This document shows positions 49,940 through 60,165 of a stretch of 64,000 nt of DNA, in pieces; the stretch's first letter is position 1, and every line of letters begins with the position of its first letter. The stretch is taken from positions 186,001 through 250,000 of the forward strand of contig NZ_JALJRY010000004.1 in assembly GCF_024519455.1 (NCBI RefSeq), read 5' to 3'. The stretch is from Streptomyces sp. STR69 (GTDB lineage: Bacteria > Actinomycetota > Actinomycetes > Streptomycetales > Streptomycetaceae). The translations under genes and the position numbers were made by a program. Below the pieces are notes generated by a model. That model had not been told where the DNA came from, did not search any database, and saw nothing but the letters and a program-made list of their open reading frames with translations.

Positions 49940-51004
49940 ATGCACCCCCGTTCACGTACGTGGTCCGCGGCGCTCGGCGCCCTGGTCCTGTTGGCCGCCG
50001 CGGGCTGCGGCAGCAGTGGCTCCGGCGGCGGCAACGGCAGGCTGAAGATGGGGATCTCGGTCGCCAACATCTCCCTCAACTTCGCCCACGAGATGGTGCT
50101 TGGTGCGGAGAGCGCTGCGAGCCACGCGGGGAAGGTCGACTTCAAGGCCGTAGGACCGCCCAACACGGACGGACCGGCGGAGGTGCAGCTGTTCCAGAAC
50201 CTCACCGCGGTCGCCAAGGACGGCATCGTCCTGGAGAACCTCGACCCGCCGATCTTCACCCGGCCCGCCGCCCGCGCCGTCGACCAGGGCATCCCCGTCG
50301 TCGCCCTGGACACCTCCCCCACCGACGGCAGCAAGGTCGACTTCTATGTGGGGAACGACAATTACGCGCTCGGCGAGTTGATGGCGAAGGAGGCCCTGAA
50401 GCGGCTCGGCACCAACCCCAAGGGCCAGATCGTGATCGGCGTGCCCAACCCGGGGACGCCGGTGCTCGACAACCGGGCCAAGGGCATCTCCGACACGTTC
50501 AAGAAGGAGGCGCCCGGCGTCAAGGTCCTCGGCCCCTTCCAGACGTACAGCGATCCCGGCCAGAACTACAGTTCCTGGTCCGCGCAGGTGAACGCGCACC
50601 CGGACGCGCTCGCCTTCCTCGGCGTGGGTGACGCCGACAGCTACAACCTCGCCAAGATCAAGAAGGCCGAGCACGGCAAGTGGCTCACGGCCGGCTTCGA
50701 CGTCGACCCGAAGACCCTGGACGCGGTGAAGGACGGCTCCAACTTCGTGACCATCGATCCGCAGCACTTCCTGAAGGGCTATCTGTCCACGGCGATGCTG
50801 ATCGAGGCCGTCCGCGACAAGAAGGGCAAGCTGCCCAGCGGTTGGTTCCTGTCCCCCGGCGGGGTCGTCGACTCGTCGAACATCGACGAGATCATCGCGC
50901 GGCAGAAGTCGGCGCAGGCGGCCTACGACTGGTACAAGCCGACGATCGACAAGCTCCTCGGCGACCAGGCGGCCAACCTCAAACCGCTCAAGGACGCGCG
51001 CTGA
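49940..51004 (+). CDS. Sugar-type ABC transporter substrate-binding lipoprotein (RbsB-like)
   Basis: A 354-residue periplasmic-binding-protein-like lipoprotein (PBP type I). The signal peptide ends in the lipobox LAAAGC, so the mature protein is lipid-anchored to the membrane. The two-lobed fold shows FQNLTAVAKDGIVLENLDP and PVVALDTSPTDGSKVDFYVG. ATG 49940 has GGAGG five bases upstream; an in-frame TTG at 49928 is inferior. The ATPase gene follows after one base. Confidence 0.9.
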   Translation: MHPRSRTWSAALGALVLLAAAGCGSSGSGGGNGRLKMGISVANISLNFAHEMVLGAESAASHAGKVDFKAVGPPNTDGPAEVQLFQNLTAVAKDGIVLENLDPPIFTRPAARAVDQGIPVVALDTSPTDGSKVDFYVGNDNYALGELMAKEALKRLGTNPKGQIVIGVPNPGTPVLDNRAKGISDTFKKEAPGVKVLGPFQTYSDPGQNYSSWSAQVNAHPDALAFLGVGDADSYNLAKIKKAEHGKWLTAGFDVDPKTLDAVKDGSNFVTIDPQHFLKGYLSTAMLIEAVRDKKGKLPSGWFLSPGGVVDSSNIDEIIARQKSAQAAYDWYKPTIDKLLGDQAANLKPLKDAR

Positions 51005-51005
51005 C

Positions 51006-52478
51006 ATGGTCCACGACGACATCCTCGTGGCGGAGGAACTGGTCAAGTCCTACGGCGGCGTACGGGCGTTGGACGGCGCCTCGATCCGGCTGCGCGGCGG
51101 CGAGGTGCATGCGCTGGTCGGCGAGAACGGCGCCGGGAAGTCGACGCTGGTGCGCATCCTGTCGGGGACACTGGGCGCGGACGGCGGGACGGTGCGGTCG
51201 GCCAAGGACACCCGGATCGCCGTCGTCTCCCAGGAGTTGAGCCTCTTCCCGGACCTCACCGTCCGCGAGAACCTCTTCCCGCAGCACCCGCCCCTGCGCC
51301 TGGGCCTGTTGGACCGGCGGGCCATGGACCGGGCGGCCCGGCCCGTCCTCGCGGAACTCGGCCTCGACATGGACCCGCGCACCGAACTGGGTGAACTCTC
51401 GCTGGCCGACCAGCAGTTGACGGAGATAGCCCGCGCTCTGCTGCGCCGCCCCGGGCTGCTGATCCTCGACGAGCCCACGTCGGCACTCCCGGCCTCCGCC
51501 GTCGACCGCCTCGAACGCGTCCTGCGCACGCTGACCGACCGGGGCATCGCCGTCCTGTACGTCTCCCACTTCCTGGACGAGGTGATGCGCTTCGCGCGCC
51601 GGGTGACGGTCCTGCGGGACGGGCGGGTCGTCCTGGCAGGTGTGGAGCGGGCCGGGGTCGACGTAGCGGAGCTGGTGTCGGCGATGCTGGGCGGGCGGCC
51701 GGAGCAACCGCCGCGCCGGGTACGGTCGTTGGTGGACCGGCCACCGCCCGTGGTGCTCTCCGGGGTGACCGTGCCGGGGCGGCTGACCGACGTGACGTTC
51801 ACCGTGCGGGCGGGTGAGGTGGTCGGGGTCGCGGGGCTCCAAGGGGCGGGCCATCTCGACGCGTTGGCGGTGGTGTGCGGGCGTAGGGCGGTCTCCGGGG
51901 GCCGGGTGGACGTCGGCGGGCGGGGGCTGCCGCGCTCGCTGCGGGGCGCGGTGCGCGCGGGTGTCGCCTTCGTGCCGAGCGACCGCAAACGGTACGGGCT
52001 GATGGTGGACCGCACGGTGTGGGAGAACACCACGGCGGTCAGCTGGCTGGCGCTGGGCCGGGGCGGGATCGCCCCCGCCCGCTCCGAACTCGTGCGCTGC
52101 ACGGCCGAGTCGACCGAACGGCTGCGGCTGCGCGGCGGGCCCTACGACCTGGTCGCCCGGCTGTCCGGCGGCAACCAGCAGAAGGTCGTCTTCGCGAAGT
52201 GGCTCGCGACCGAACCGAAGATCGTCGTCCTGGACGATCCGACCCGGGGTGTCGACGTCGGCGTACGCGCCGAAATGCACCGCATCGTCGGCGAGTTGGC
52301 GGCGGGCGGCGCGGCCGTCCTGATCGCCTCGACCGATCTCGCGGAGCTGACGGAGGTCTGCGACCGGGTGCTGGTGTTCGTGCGCGGGCGGGTCACGGAG
52401 GAGGTGCGCGGGGAGCAGTTGACCGAGCACGGGCTGGCGGTGGCGATGCAGCGGCCGGAGGTGGCGGCGTCGGACTGA
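51006..52478 (+). CDS. Sugar-type ABC transporter ATP-binding protein (RbsA-like, two ABC domains)
   Basis: A 490-residue ATPase with two fused ABC modules. The first is complete: Walker A GENGAGKST (~38-46) and ILDEPTSALP. The second has a degenerate P-loop (GVAGLQGAGH) but a proper signature LSGGNQQKVVFAKWLA and DDPTRGVDVG, as in RbsA/XylG/MglA proteins. It completes a CUT2-class importer with the two preceding genes. The 3' end lies in a 30-bp tandem duplication shared with the convergent iclR gene. Confidence 0.92.
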   Translation: MVHDDILVAEELVKSYGGVRALDGASIRLRGGEVHALVGENGAGKSTLVRILSGTLGADGGTVRSAKDTRIAVVSQELSLFPDLTVRENLFPQHPPLRLGLLDRRAMDRAARPVLAELGLDMDPRTELGELSLADQQLTEIARALLRRPGLLILDEPTSALPASAVDRLERVLRTLTDRGIAVLYVSHFLDEVMRFARRVTVLRDGRVVLAGVERAGVDVAELVSAMLGGRPEQPPRRVRSLVDRPPPVVLSGVTVPGRLTDVTFTVRAGEVVGVAGLQGAGHLDALAVVCGRRAVSGGRVDVGGRGLPRSLRGAVRAGVAFVPSDRKRYGLMVDRTVWENTTAVSWLALGRGGIAPARSELVRCTAESTERLRLRGGPYDLVARLSGGNQQKVVFAKWLATEPKIVVLDDPTRGVDVGVRAEMHRIVGELAAGGAAVLIASTDLAELTEVCDRVLVFVRGRVTEEVRGEQLTEHGLAVAMQRPEVAASD

Positions 52479-52514
52479 CAGGGTCCGGAGGTGGCCGCGT
52501 CAGACCGACAGGCT
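52455..52514. repeat. 30-bp imperfect tandem duplication spanning two convergent gene ends
   Basis: 52455-52484 and 52485-52514 match at 26 of 30 positions (CCGGAGGTGG shared start). The first unit holds the ATPase stop codon, the second the iclR stop. The duplication moved the two stops apart and may have supplied the C-terminal residues of IclR. Confidence 0.7.
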
Positions 52515-53240
52515 CCGTGTGATCGCCCGCGCCGCAGCGCACAGCCGGGCCCCGATGCGGTCCACGTCCAGGCGGCGGGTGCCGCCGGTGACGGAGATCG
52601 CGGCGATCGGGCGGGAGCCGCGGTCGGAGGCGTAGACGGGGGCCGCGACCGCCGAGATGCCGACCTCGGCCTCCTCCAGGTTGACGCCGTAGCCGCGGGC
52701 CCGGGTGAGGGCGAGGTCGCGGGCGAGCTGGCCCGGGAGGACCAGGGTGCGCGGGGTGAGGCGGGGCAGGGTGCGGCGGGGCGGGCGGGGGTCCTGGGCG
52801 AGGAAGACCTTGCCGGTGGCGGTGCAGTGGGCGGGCAGTCGGCCGCCGGTGCGGGAGACGATCGGGGTGGCGCGGCGGCCGGTGATCTTCTCCAGGAAGA
52901 GGGTGTCGGTGCCGTCCGGGACGGCCAGGTGCACGTTCTCGTGGGTCGCCTCGTGCAGATCGCCCAGATAGGGCAGCGCCACGTCCCGCAACTCCCGTAC
53001 GGACGGGGAGGACTGGCCGAGGACGAAGAGGGCGAGCCCGATGCGGTAGCTGCCGTCCGTCATGCGCTCGACGAGGCCGAGCCGGACGAGTTCGCCGATC
53101 AGCCGGTGCGCGGTGGGCTTGGGCAGCCCGGTGCGTACGGCCAGTTCGGCGAGGGAGAGCGCGGTCCCCGCGTCGCCGCAGGCGCGGAGCAGCAACACCC
53201 CGCGTGCGAGCACCGACTTCGGCAGCGGCCCGTCCGTCAT
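52500..53240 (-). CDS. IclR family transcriptional regulator
   Basis: A 246-residue IclR protein. The N-terminal winged helix covers ~10-70 (LSLAELAVRTGLPKPTAHRL), and the C-terminal effector domain shows LEKITGRRATPIVSR, LPAHCTATGKVFLA and GVNLEEAEVGISAVAAPV. The ligand is usually a small aromatic or organic acid. ATG 53240 is used; longer frames lack a site. It lies between the ABC importer and a benzoylformate-decarboxylase-like gene, and probably controls one or both. Confidence 0.92.
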   Translation of the reverse strand: MTDGPLPKSVLARGVLLLRACGDAGTALSLAELAVRTGLPKPTAHRLIGELVRLGLVERMTDGSYRIGLALFVLGQSSPSVRELRDVALPYLGDLHEATHENVHLAVPDGTDTLFLEKITGRRATPIVSRTGGRLPAHCTATGKVFLAQDPRPPRRTLPRLTPRTLVLPGQLARDLALTRARGYGVNLEEAEVGISAVAAPVYASDRGSRPIAAISVTGGTRRLDVDRIGARLCAAARAITRSLSV

Positions 53241-53320
53241 GGACCGATGGTGGTCGCTTCCGCGCACGGGTGACAAGGTGTGGGTCACGGTGAGTCGCGA
53301 CCGCAATCGAAGCGGTATCT

Positions 53321-54952
53321 CTACGAGGTGCGCAGCGGTACGTCGACGAGCATCGGGCGCGTCAACCCGCTGACCCCGGCGACCAGTTCACGCAGGTGGT
53401 CCGCGCTCTCCGCTCGTACCGCGTCGACCCCGAAGAAGTGCGCGGCCACGGTGAAGTCCAGGGCGCCGAGTTCGGTGCCGGGGCAACTCCCCTTGCCGCC
53501 CATCGCGTTGTAGGTGTCCTGGAGGGTGCGGTAGCCGCCGTTGCCCATCACGACGAACAGCACCGGCACTTGCTGCCGCGCCGCGCTCCACAGCCCCTGG
53601 AGTCCGAACAGCGCGCAGCCGTCCCCGAGGACCGAGACGACCGGCCGGGCGGGGTCGGCGAGCGAGCGGCCGACGGCGGCGCCGATGCCCCAGCCGAGGC
53701 CGCCGCCGACGGTGTGGGTGTAGCTGCCGGGGCGGTCGAGTCGTAGCAGCCGACGGAGCAACAGGCCCACGGTGATGGCCTCTTCGACGACCACGGCGTC
53801 CGGCGGCAGTCCGCGGGCGACGGCGTGGGCGGCGGCCCAGGGCGCGAGAGGTGCCGCCGAGTAGGCGGCGCGGGCGGCGGACTCGGCGCGGGCCCGCTCG
53901 GCGGTGTGCCGTTCGCCGGCGCGCAGGACGCGGGCCTTCGCGGTGTGGTCCGGGACCTGTTCGCGCAGCAGCTCGGCGAGCCGGTGGAGCGAGGGCGCGA
54001 GGGAGCCGACGAGACCCGCGTCGGCGGGGAAGTTGCGGCCGATCTCCTCGGCGTCCGAGTCGAGTTGGACGACGGTGATGCCGGGCGGCAGGGCGGGCCC
54101 GGGGCTGTAGTGGTGGGGGGTGAAGGCGTGGGCGCCGACGATCAGGACGGTGTCGTACGGCGCGAGGGCGGCCCGGATCGCGTCGTGGCGGGGCGGCAGC
54201 ATCCCGGCGTAGAGGGGGTGCGTGGCGGGGAAGTTGAGGCAGTCGGCCATCGGCTGGTGGTGGACGGTCGCGCCGCAGGCCTCGGCGGTACGGACGAGCG
54301 CGGCCACCGCGTCCTCGCGGCCCACTCCGTCCCCGGCGACGATCGCGGGGCGGGCGGCGCCGCCGAGCAGCACGGCGGCCCGGTCGAGCCCGGCGGCGGG
54401 CCCCGGCCGGGGCGGTGTGGTGCGGGCGGGGACCTCTACCTCGATGTCCTCGGCGAGCAGGTCCATGGGCAGGGACAGGAACACCGGCCCGGCGGGCGGC
54501 CGTTGGGCCTGCGCGAAGGCGCGGCGCAGGGCGAGGGGCAGGTCGCGGACGTGCTGGATGTCGTACGTCGCCTTGGCCGCGGGCCGTGCGAGGCCGAGGA
54601 GGTCGCCGGAGAGCATGGGGTCCTGCTGGAGGTGGCGGCGGTCCTGCTGGCCGGCCGTGACGACGAGCGGGGTGCGCGAACGGCGGGCGTTGAGGAGGCC
54701 GATGAGGCCGTTGGCGAGTCCGGCGGCGATGTGCAGGCTGACGAACGCGGGGCGGCCGGTGCCGCGGGCGTAGCCGTCGGCCATGGAGACGACGGCGCCC
54801 TCGTGGACGCCGAGGACGTACTCGGGGGCGTTCTCGGCCTCCGACAGGGCGGCGAGGAACGGGAGTTCGGTGGTGCCGGGGTTGCCGAAGATCCGGTCCA
54901 CGCCCTCGCCGCGCAGGATGTCGAGGAAGGCGAGGGCGGGGCGGTGACCCAT
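53321..54952 (-). CDS. Thiamine-diphosphate-dependent benzoylformate decarboxylase-like enzyme
   Basis: A 543-residue TPP enzyme. The N-terminal domain has RIFGNPGTTELPFLAAL and a glutamate in VLGVHEGAVVSMADGYAR that activates the cofactor. The C-terminal cofactor motif is LGDGCALFGLQGLWSA followed by VVMGNGGYRTL. The overall pattern resembles MdlC (benzoylformate to benzaldehyde) more than acetolactate synthase; other 2-oxo acids remain possible. ATG 54952 follows GAGGAG. It is transcribed with, but separated by a terminator from, the fadB operon, and lies next to iclR. Confidence 0.85.
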   Translation of the reverse strand: MGHRPALAFLDILRGEGVDRIFGNPGTTELPFLAALSEAENAPEYVLGVHEGAVVSMADGYARGTGRPAFVSLHIAAGLANGLIGLLNARRSRTPLVVTAGQQDRRHLQQDPMLSGDLLGLARPAAKATYDIQHVRDLPLALRRAFAQAQRPPAGPVFLSLPMDLLAEDIEVEVPARTTPPRPGPAAGLDRAAVLLGGAARPAIVAGDGVGREDAVAALVRTAEACGATVHHQPMADCLNFPATHPLYAGMLPPRHDAIRAALAPYDTVLIVGAHAFTPHHYSPGPALPPGITVVQLDSDAEEIGRNFPADAGLVGSLAPSLHRLAELLREQVPDHTAKARVLRAGERHTAERARAESAARAAYSAAPLAPWAAAHAVARGLPPDAVVVEEAITVGLLLRRLLRLDRPGSYTHTVGGGLGWGIGAAVGRSLADPARPVVSVLGDGCALFGLQGLWSAARQQVPVLFVVMGNGGYRTLQDTYNAMGGKGSCPGTELGALDFTVAAHFFGVDAVRAESADHLRELVAGVSGLTRPMLVDVPLRTS

Positions 54953-54964
54953 GGGGGCTCCTCG

Positions 54965-55015
54965 GGGGACGGGACCGGTGACCGGTTCGCCGGTCAGCGT
55001 CGGGGTCCCGTCCCC
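54965..55015 (-). terminator. Long hairpin terminator after the fadB operon
   Basis: Outer stem GGGGACGGGACC (54965-54976) with GGTCCCGTCCCC (55004-55015) is a perfect 12 bp. Inner stem TGACCGG-TTCG-CCGGTCA is a perfect 7 bp with a UUCG tetraloop. It ends 42 nt from the fadB stop. Confidence 0.85.
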
Positions 55016-55057
55016 GCGAGGCAAGTGCAGCGTGTCGCTCAGCGATACGTCGACACG

Positions 55058-57235
55058 TCAGCGCGCATCGCTGAACCGCTCGCCCTTCTCGGCCTTCTCC
55101 ACGAGCAGCGCGGGCGGGGTGAACCGCTCCCCGTAGCGCTCGGCGAGCGCACGCGCGCGTGCCACGAAGCCGGGCAGGCCGCCCTCGTAGCCGTTGATGT
55201 ACTGGAGCACACCGCCGGTCCAGCCGGGGAACCCGATGCCGAAGATGGACCCGATGTTGGCGTCCGCGACGGATGTCAGGACGCCCTCCTCAAGGAGCTT
55301 GACCGTGTCGAGCGCCTCGGAGAACAGCATGCGTTCCTGCATGTCCGTGAAGGGGATCTCGGCGCCCTCGCGGGTGAAGTGCTCGCGCAGGCCCGGCCAG
55401 AGACCGGCGCGCCTGCCGTCGTCGCCGTAGTCGTAGAAGCCCGCGCCGCCGCTGCGCCCGGTGCGGCCGAACTCGTCGACCATGCGGTCGATGACGGCCT
55501 CGGCGGGGTGACCGGGCCAGGTGCCGCCCGCCTCTTCGACGGCCCGCCTGGACTCGTTGCGGATCTTGCGCGGGAGCGTGAGCGTCAACTCGTCCATCAG
55601 GGAAAGGACCTTGGCCGGGTAGCCCGCCTGTGCGGCGGCCTGCTCGATCGACGCGGGCTCGATGCCCTCGCCGACCATCGCGACACCCTCGTTGATGAAC
55701 TGCCCGATCACCCGTGAGGTGAAGAAGCCGCGCGAGTCGTTGACGACGATCGGCGTCTTCTTGATCTGCCGGACCAGGTCGAAGGCCCGCGCGAGGGCCT
55801 CGTCGCCGGTGCGCTCGCCCTTGATGATCTCGACGAGGGGCATCTTGTCGACGGGCGAGAAGAAGTGCAGCCCGACGAAGTCGGCCTGGCGCTCGACACC
55901 CTCGGCGAGGACGGTGATGGGCAGGGTGGAGGTGTTGGAGCAGAGCAGCGCGTCGGGCTCGACGATGTGCTGGATCTCCTGGAACACCTTGTGCTTGAGG
56001 GAGGTGTCCTCGAAGACGGCCTCGATCACCGCGTCGCAGCCCGCGAGTTGCTGCGGGTCGGCGGTGGGGGTGATGCGGGCGAGCAGCGCGTCCGCCTTCT
56101 CCTGGGTACTGCGACCGCGCGAGACGGCCTTGGCGCAGAGCTTCTCGGAGTAGGCCTTGCCCTTGGCCGCCGCCTCCGGAGTCACGTCCTTCAGGACGAC
56201 GTCGATGCCCGCGCGGGCGCACGAGTAGGCGATGCCGGCGCCCATCATCCCGGCGCCGAGGACGGCGACCCTGCGGACCGGGCGCGGCTCGATGCCCTTG
56301 GGGCGGTTGGCGCCGGAGTTGACGGCCTGGAGGTCGAAGAAGAACGCCTGGATCATGTTCTTCGAGGTCTGCCCGGCCGCCAGCTCGACGAAGTAGCGGG
56401 CCTCGATGAGCTGGGCGGTCTCGAAGTCGACCTGGGCGCCCTCGACGGCGGCGGCGAGGATGTTGCGCGGGGCGGGGTAGGGGGCGCCGTTGGTCTGCTT
56501 GCGCAGGCTGGCGGGGAAGGCGGGCAGGTTGGCCGCGAACTTCGGGTTGGCGGGGGTGCCGCCGGGGATGCGGTAGCCGGGCTTGTCCCAGGGCTGCTGC
56601 GACTGCGGGTTGGCGTCGATGAAGGCGCGGGCCTTGGCGATCAACTCGTCCGGCGTGGCGGCCACTTCGTGGATGAGGCCGTTGTCGAGAGCGCGCCGCG
56701 GGCTGTACTGGGTGCCCTGGAGCAGCACCTTCAGCAGGGCGTCGGTGATGCCCAGCAGCCGTACCGTGCGGACGACTCCGCCGCCTCCGGGGAGCAGCCC
56801 GAGGGTGACCTCCGGGCAGCCGATCTTCGAGCCGGGCGCGTCGAGGGCGACGCGGTGGTGGCAGGCGAGGGCGAGTTCGTAACCGCCGCCCAGGGCAGCG
56901 CCGTTGAGCGCGGCGACGACCGGCTTGCCGAGGGTCTCGATGCGGCGCAGGTTGCGTTTGATGGCGAGGCCGCCGTCGAGCAGTTCCTGTGCGGTGTCCG
57001 GGGTGACACGGATCAGGTCGCGCAGGTCGCCGCCCGCGAAGAAGGTCTTCTTGGCGGAGGTGACGATGATGCCGCGGATGGACTCCTGCTCGGCCTCCAG
57101 GCGGTCGGTGACCGCGGCGAGGGAGGCGCGGAAGGCCGCGTTCATGGTGTTGGCGGACTGGTCGGGGTCGTCGAGGACGAGGGTGACGACGCCGGTGTCG
57201 TCCTGTTCCCAGCGGATGGTGGTGCTCTCGGTCAT
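55058..57235 (-). CDS. Bifunctional enoyl-CoA hydratase/3-hydroxyacyl-CoA dehydrogenase (FadB/FadJ type)
   Basis: A 725-residue fatty-acid oxidation multienzyme. Residues ~1-190 form the crotonase part (FFAGGDLRDL and LNGAALGGGYELALACH, with Glu and LGLLPGGGG). The dehydrogenase part starts with the NAD motif VAVLGAGMMGAGIAYSCARA (~325) and includes EAVFEDTSLKHK, HFFSPVDKMPLVEII, and the C-terminal GFPGWTGGVLQYING. It carries out hydration and NAD-dependent oxidation of enoyl-CoA. The thiolase gene lies 79 nt upstream on the same strand, so the pair completes beta-oxidation. Confidence 0.94.
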   Translation of the reverse strand: MTESTTIRWEQDDTGVVTLVLDDPDQSANTMNAAFRASLAAVTDRLEAEQESIRGIIVTSAKKTFFAGGDLRDLIRVTPDTAQELLDGGLAIKRNLRRIETLGKPVVAALNGAALGGGYELALACHHRVALDAPGSKIGCPEVTLGLLPGGGGVVRTVRLLGITDALLKVLLQGTQYSPRRALDNGLIHEVAATPDELIAKARAFIDANPQSQQPWDKPGYRIPGGTPANPKFAANLPAFPASLRKQTNGAPYPAPRNILAAAVEGAQVDFETAQLIEARYFVELAAGQTSKNMIQAFFFDLQAVNSGANRPKGIEPRPVRRVAVLGAGMMGAGIAYSCARAGIDVVLKDVTPEAAAKGKAYSEKLCAKAVSRGRSTQEKADALLARITPTADPQQLAGCDAVIEAVFEDTSLKHKVFQEIQHIVEPDALLCSNTSTLPITVLAEGVERQADFVGLHFFSPVDKMPLVEIIKGERTGDEALARAFDLVRQIKKTPIVVNDSRGFFTSRVIGQFINEGVAMVGEGIEPASIEQAAAQAGYPAKVLSLMDELTLTLPRKIRNESRRAVEEAGGTWPGHPAEAVIDRMVDEFGRTGRSGGAGFYDYGDDGRRAGLWPGLREHFTREGAEIPFTDMQERMLFSEALDTVKLLEEGVLTSVADANIGSIFGIGFPGWTGGVLQYINGYEGGLPGFVARARALAERYGERFTPPALLVEKAEKGERFSDAR

Positions 57236-57314
57236 GAGGGGGTTCTCCGTAGAAGTCTCTGGTCGCCGCGGAAGCCTCGGGTGGCCGCAGACAGCGCTGC
57301 CGGCCGCCGGGGTC

Positions 57315-58529
<1,215 letters not shown>

Positions 58530-58540
58530 TGCCAAGCCTT

Positions 58541-59722
58541 TCACTGAGGGTTTTCGAGGACGCGTCGAGATGTTCCCCGACCGGAGTCCTCAACGACGTC
58601 GGCAAGCCGGGGGACGTCCCAGTCACGGGCCACGTCCGAGGTGTCGGCGCCCGGCAGGGCGGGCCCGCCGCGCACCGAGGTGGGCGTTTCGGAGAACCGG
58701 GGCGCGGGGGCGGGCTGGGTGATCCCGCCGTGCTCGGTGAAGGTCCCGCGCGCCGCGAGATGCGGATGCTTCGGGGCCTCGCGGAGCGACAGCACGGGCG
58801 CCACGCACGCGTCCGTCCCCTCGAAGACGACACTCCACTCGTCTCGCGTGCGGCTCCGGAAGCGGGCCGCGACCGCCTCGCGCAGTTCGCCCCAACGGGT
58901 CCAGTCCCGGCGGGCGTCGGCGAAGTCGGCGAGGTCGAGCAGGCGCGTGAACTCGTCGTAGAACCGCGGTTCCAGCGCGCCCACCGCCATGTGCTTGCCG
59001 TCGCCGGTCTCGTAGGTGCCGTAGTACGGGCAGCCGCCGTCGAGGAGGTTGGCGGCGCGCCGGTCCTGCCAGCCGCCGGCGGCGAGCATGCCGTGGATCA
59101 TCGCGGAGAGGTGGGCGGTGCCGTCGACGATGGCGGCGTCGACGACCTGGCCGGTGCCCGTCACGCGCGCGTGGTGCAGTGCGGCGAGGACGCCGACGAC
59201 GAGGTAGAGCGAGCCGCCCGCGTAGTCGCCGAGCAGGTTGGCGGGCGCGGGCGGGGGCTCCCCCGGGCTGCCGATCATGCCGAGGGTCCCGGTCAGCGCG
59301 ATGTACGCGATGTCGTGCCCGGCGCGCTGGGCGAGCGGGCCGTCCTGGCCCCAGCCGGTCATACGGCCGTAGACGAGCCGGGGGTTGCGGGCGTGGCAGG
59401 CCTCGGGACCGACGCCGAGGCGTTCGGTGACGCCGGGGCGGTTGCCCTCGATCAGGATGTCGGCGCGTTCGACCAGGTCGAGGACGCGCGCGGGGCCCTC
59501 GGGGGCCTTCAGGTCGACGAGGACCGAGCGTTTGTTGCGGTTGGTGACGTCGCGCTCGGGGGCGACACCGAGTCCGGGCCCGCCGGGCCGGTCGACGCGG
59601 ACGACGTCGGCGCCGAGGTCGGCGAGGAGCATGGCCGCGAAGGGGCCGGGGCCGATCCCGGCCAGCTCGACCACGCGCACGCCGGAGAGCGGGCCGTGCC
59701 CGGGCGTCGTTGCCGCTGTCAT
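58541..59722 (-). CDS. CaiB/BaiF family CoA transferase (alpha-methylacyl-CoA racemase-like)
   Basis: A 393-residue class III CoA-transferase-fold protein. The N-terminus [20 protein letters not shown] and [16 protein letters not shown] is typical. Residues matching racemase catalysis are the histidine in [14 protein letters not shown] and the aspartate in [15 protein letters not shown], which fits alpha-methylacyl-CoA racemase rather than formyl-CoA transferase. It would prepare branched acyl-CoAs for beta-oxidation by the coupled thiolase and FadB. ATG 59722 gives normal family length. Confidence 0.9.
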   Translation of the reverse strand: MTAATTPGHGPLSGVRVVELAGIGPGPFAAMLLADLGADVVRVDRPGGPGLGVAPERDVTNRNKRSVLVDLKAPEGPARVLDLVERADILIEGNRPGVTERLGVGPEACHARNPRLVYGRMTGWGQDGPLAQRAGHDIAYIALTGTLGMIGSPGEPPPAPANLLGDYAGGSLYLVVGVLAALHHARVTGTGQVVDAAIVDGTAHLSAMIHGMLAAGGWQDRRAANLLDGGCPYYGTYETGDGKHMAVGALEPRFYDEFTRLLDLADFADARRDWTRWGELREAVAARFRSRTRDEWSVVFEGTDACVAPVLSLREAPKHPHLAARGTFTEHGGITQPAPAPRFSETPTSVRGGPALPGADTSDVARDWDVPRLADVVEDSGRGTSRRVLENPQ

Positions 59723-59813
59723 CCAGCCCCCAGCTGTGACACAACTGATGTAACACCGATGATGCTAAGAACGTGTTCCACTCGACACAAGCCCATGACG
59801 AGCAAGCGCTTAG

Positions 59814-60079
59814 TCAAAGTACCGCCGTCGGCCACCCCTGGCCACGGCCGTCCGCGTCCAGTTCGGCCGTCAGACGCTTCGGGGCGATCGCGCGGTAGCT
59901 CTCCTCCACCCAGCCGGAAGACGAACACCTTCTTGTTGACCTTCGCGACGCTCTCGCCCCAGGGGCAGTACCGATACGCGGCTCCGCCGCGCGGCCTCGA
60001 CGACACCCGGCAGCCCGAGGGCGAACTCACGTACTTTCGCCCACTTCTTCAGGGCGTTCCTGGGCACGGCCACCTGCAT
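59814..60079 (-). pseudogene. Frameshifted MmcQ/YjbR family pseudogene, interrupted by a repeat fragment
   Basis: Three frames on the minus strand together recall an MmcQ/YjbR protein: NALKKWAKVREFALGLPGVV in the first frame, CPWGESVAKVNKKVFVF in the second, and GWVEESYRAIAPKRLTAELD in the third, ending at TGA 59814. Between the first two lies ~30 nt that includes GGCGGAGCCGCGTATCGG, resembling a common Streptomyces intergenic repeat. Between the second and third, ~50 codons of the normal gene are missing. ATG 60079 or the nearby GTG after GGAGGT marks the old start. The rest of the 443-nt gap (59723-60165) shows no gene. Confidence 0.7.
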
Positions 60080-60165
60080 ACCTCCGGGCTCGTCGTCGGG
60101 CTCCGCACTCTTCACGCTAGCCTCAGCCACCGACAGCGGCGCGGGCTGCGGGACCCAGGAGTGTC

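Noticed and set aside
59870..60130. Intact 86-residue protein on the minus strand
   Set aside because: The frame matches MmcQ only for its first ~30 residues; the rest of the family match continues in other frames, so it is part of a pseudogene.
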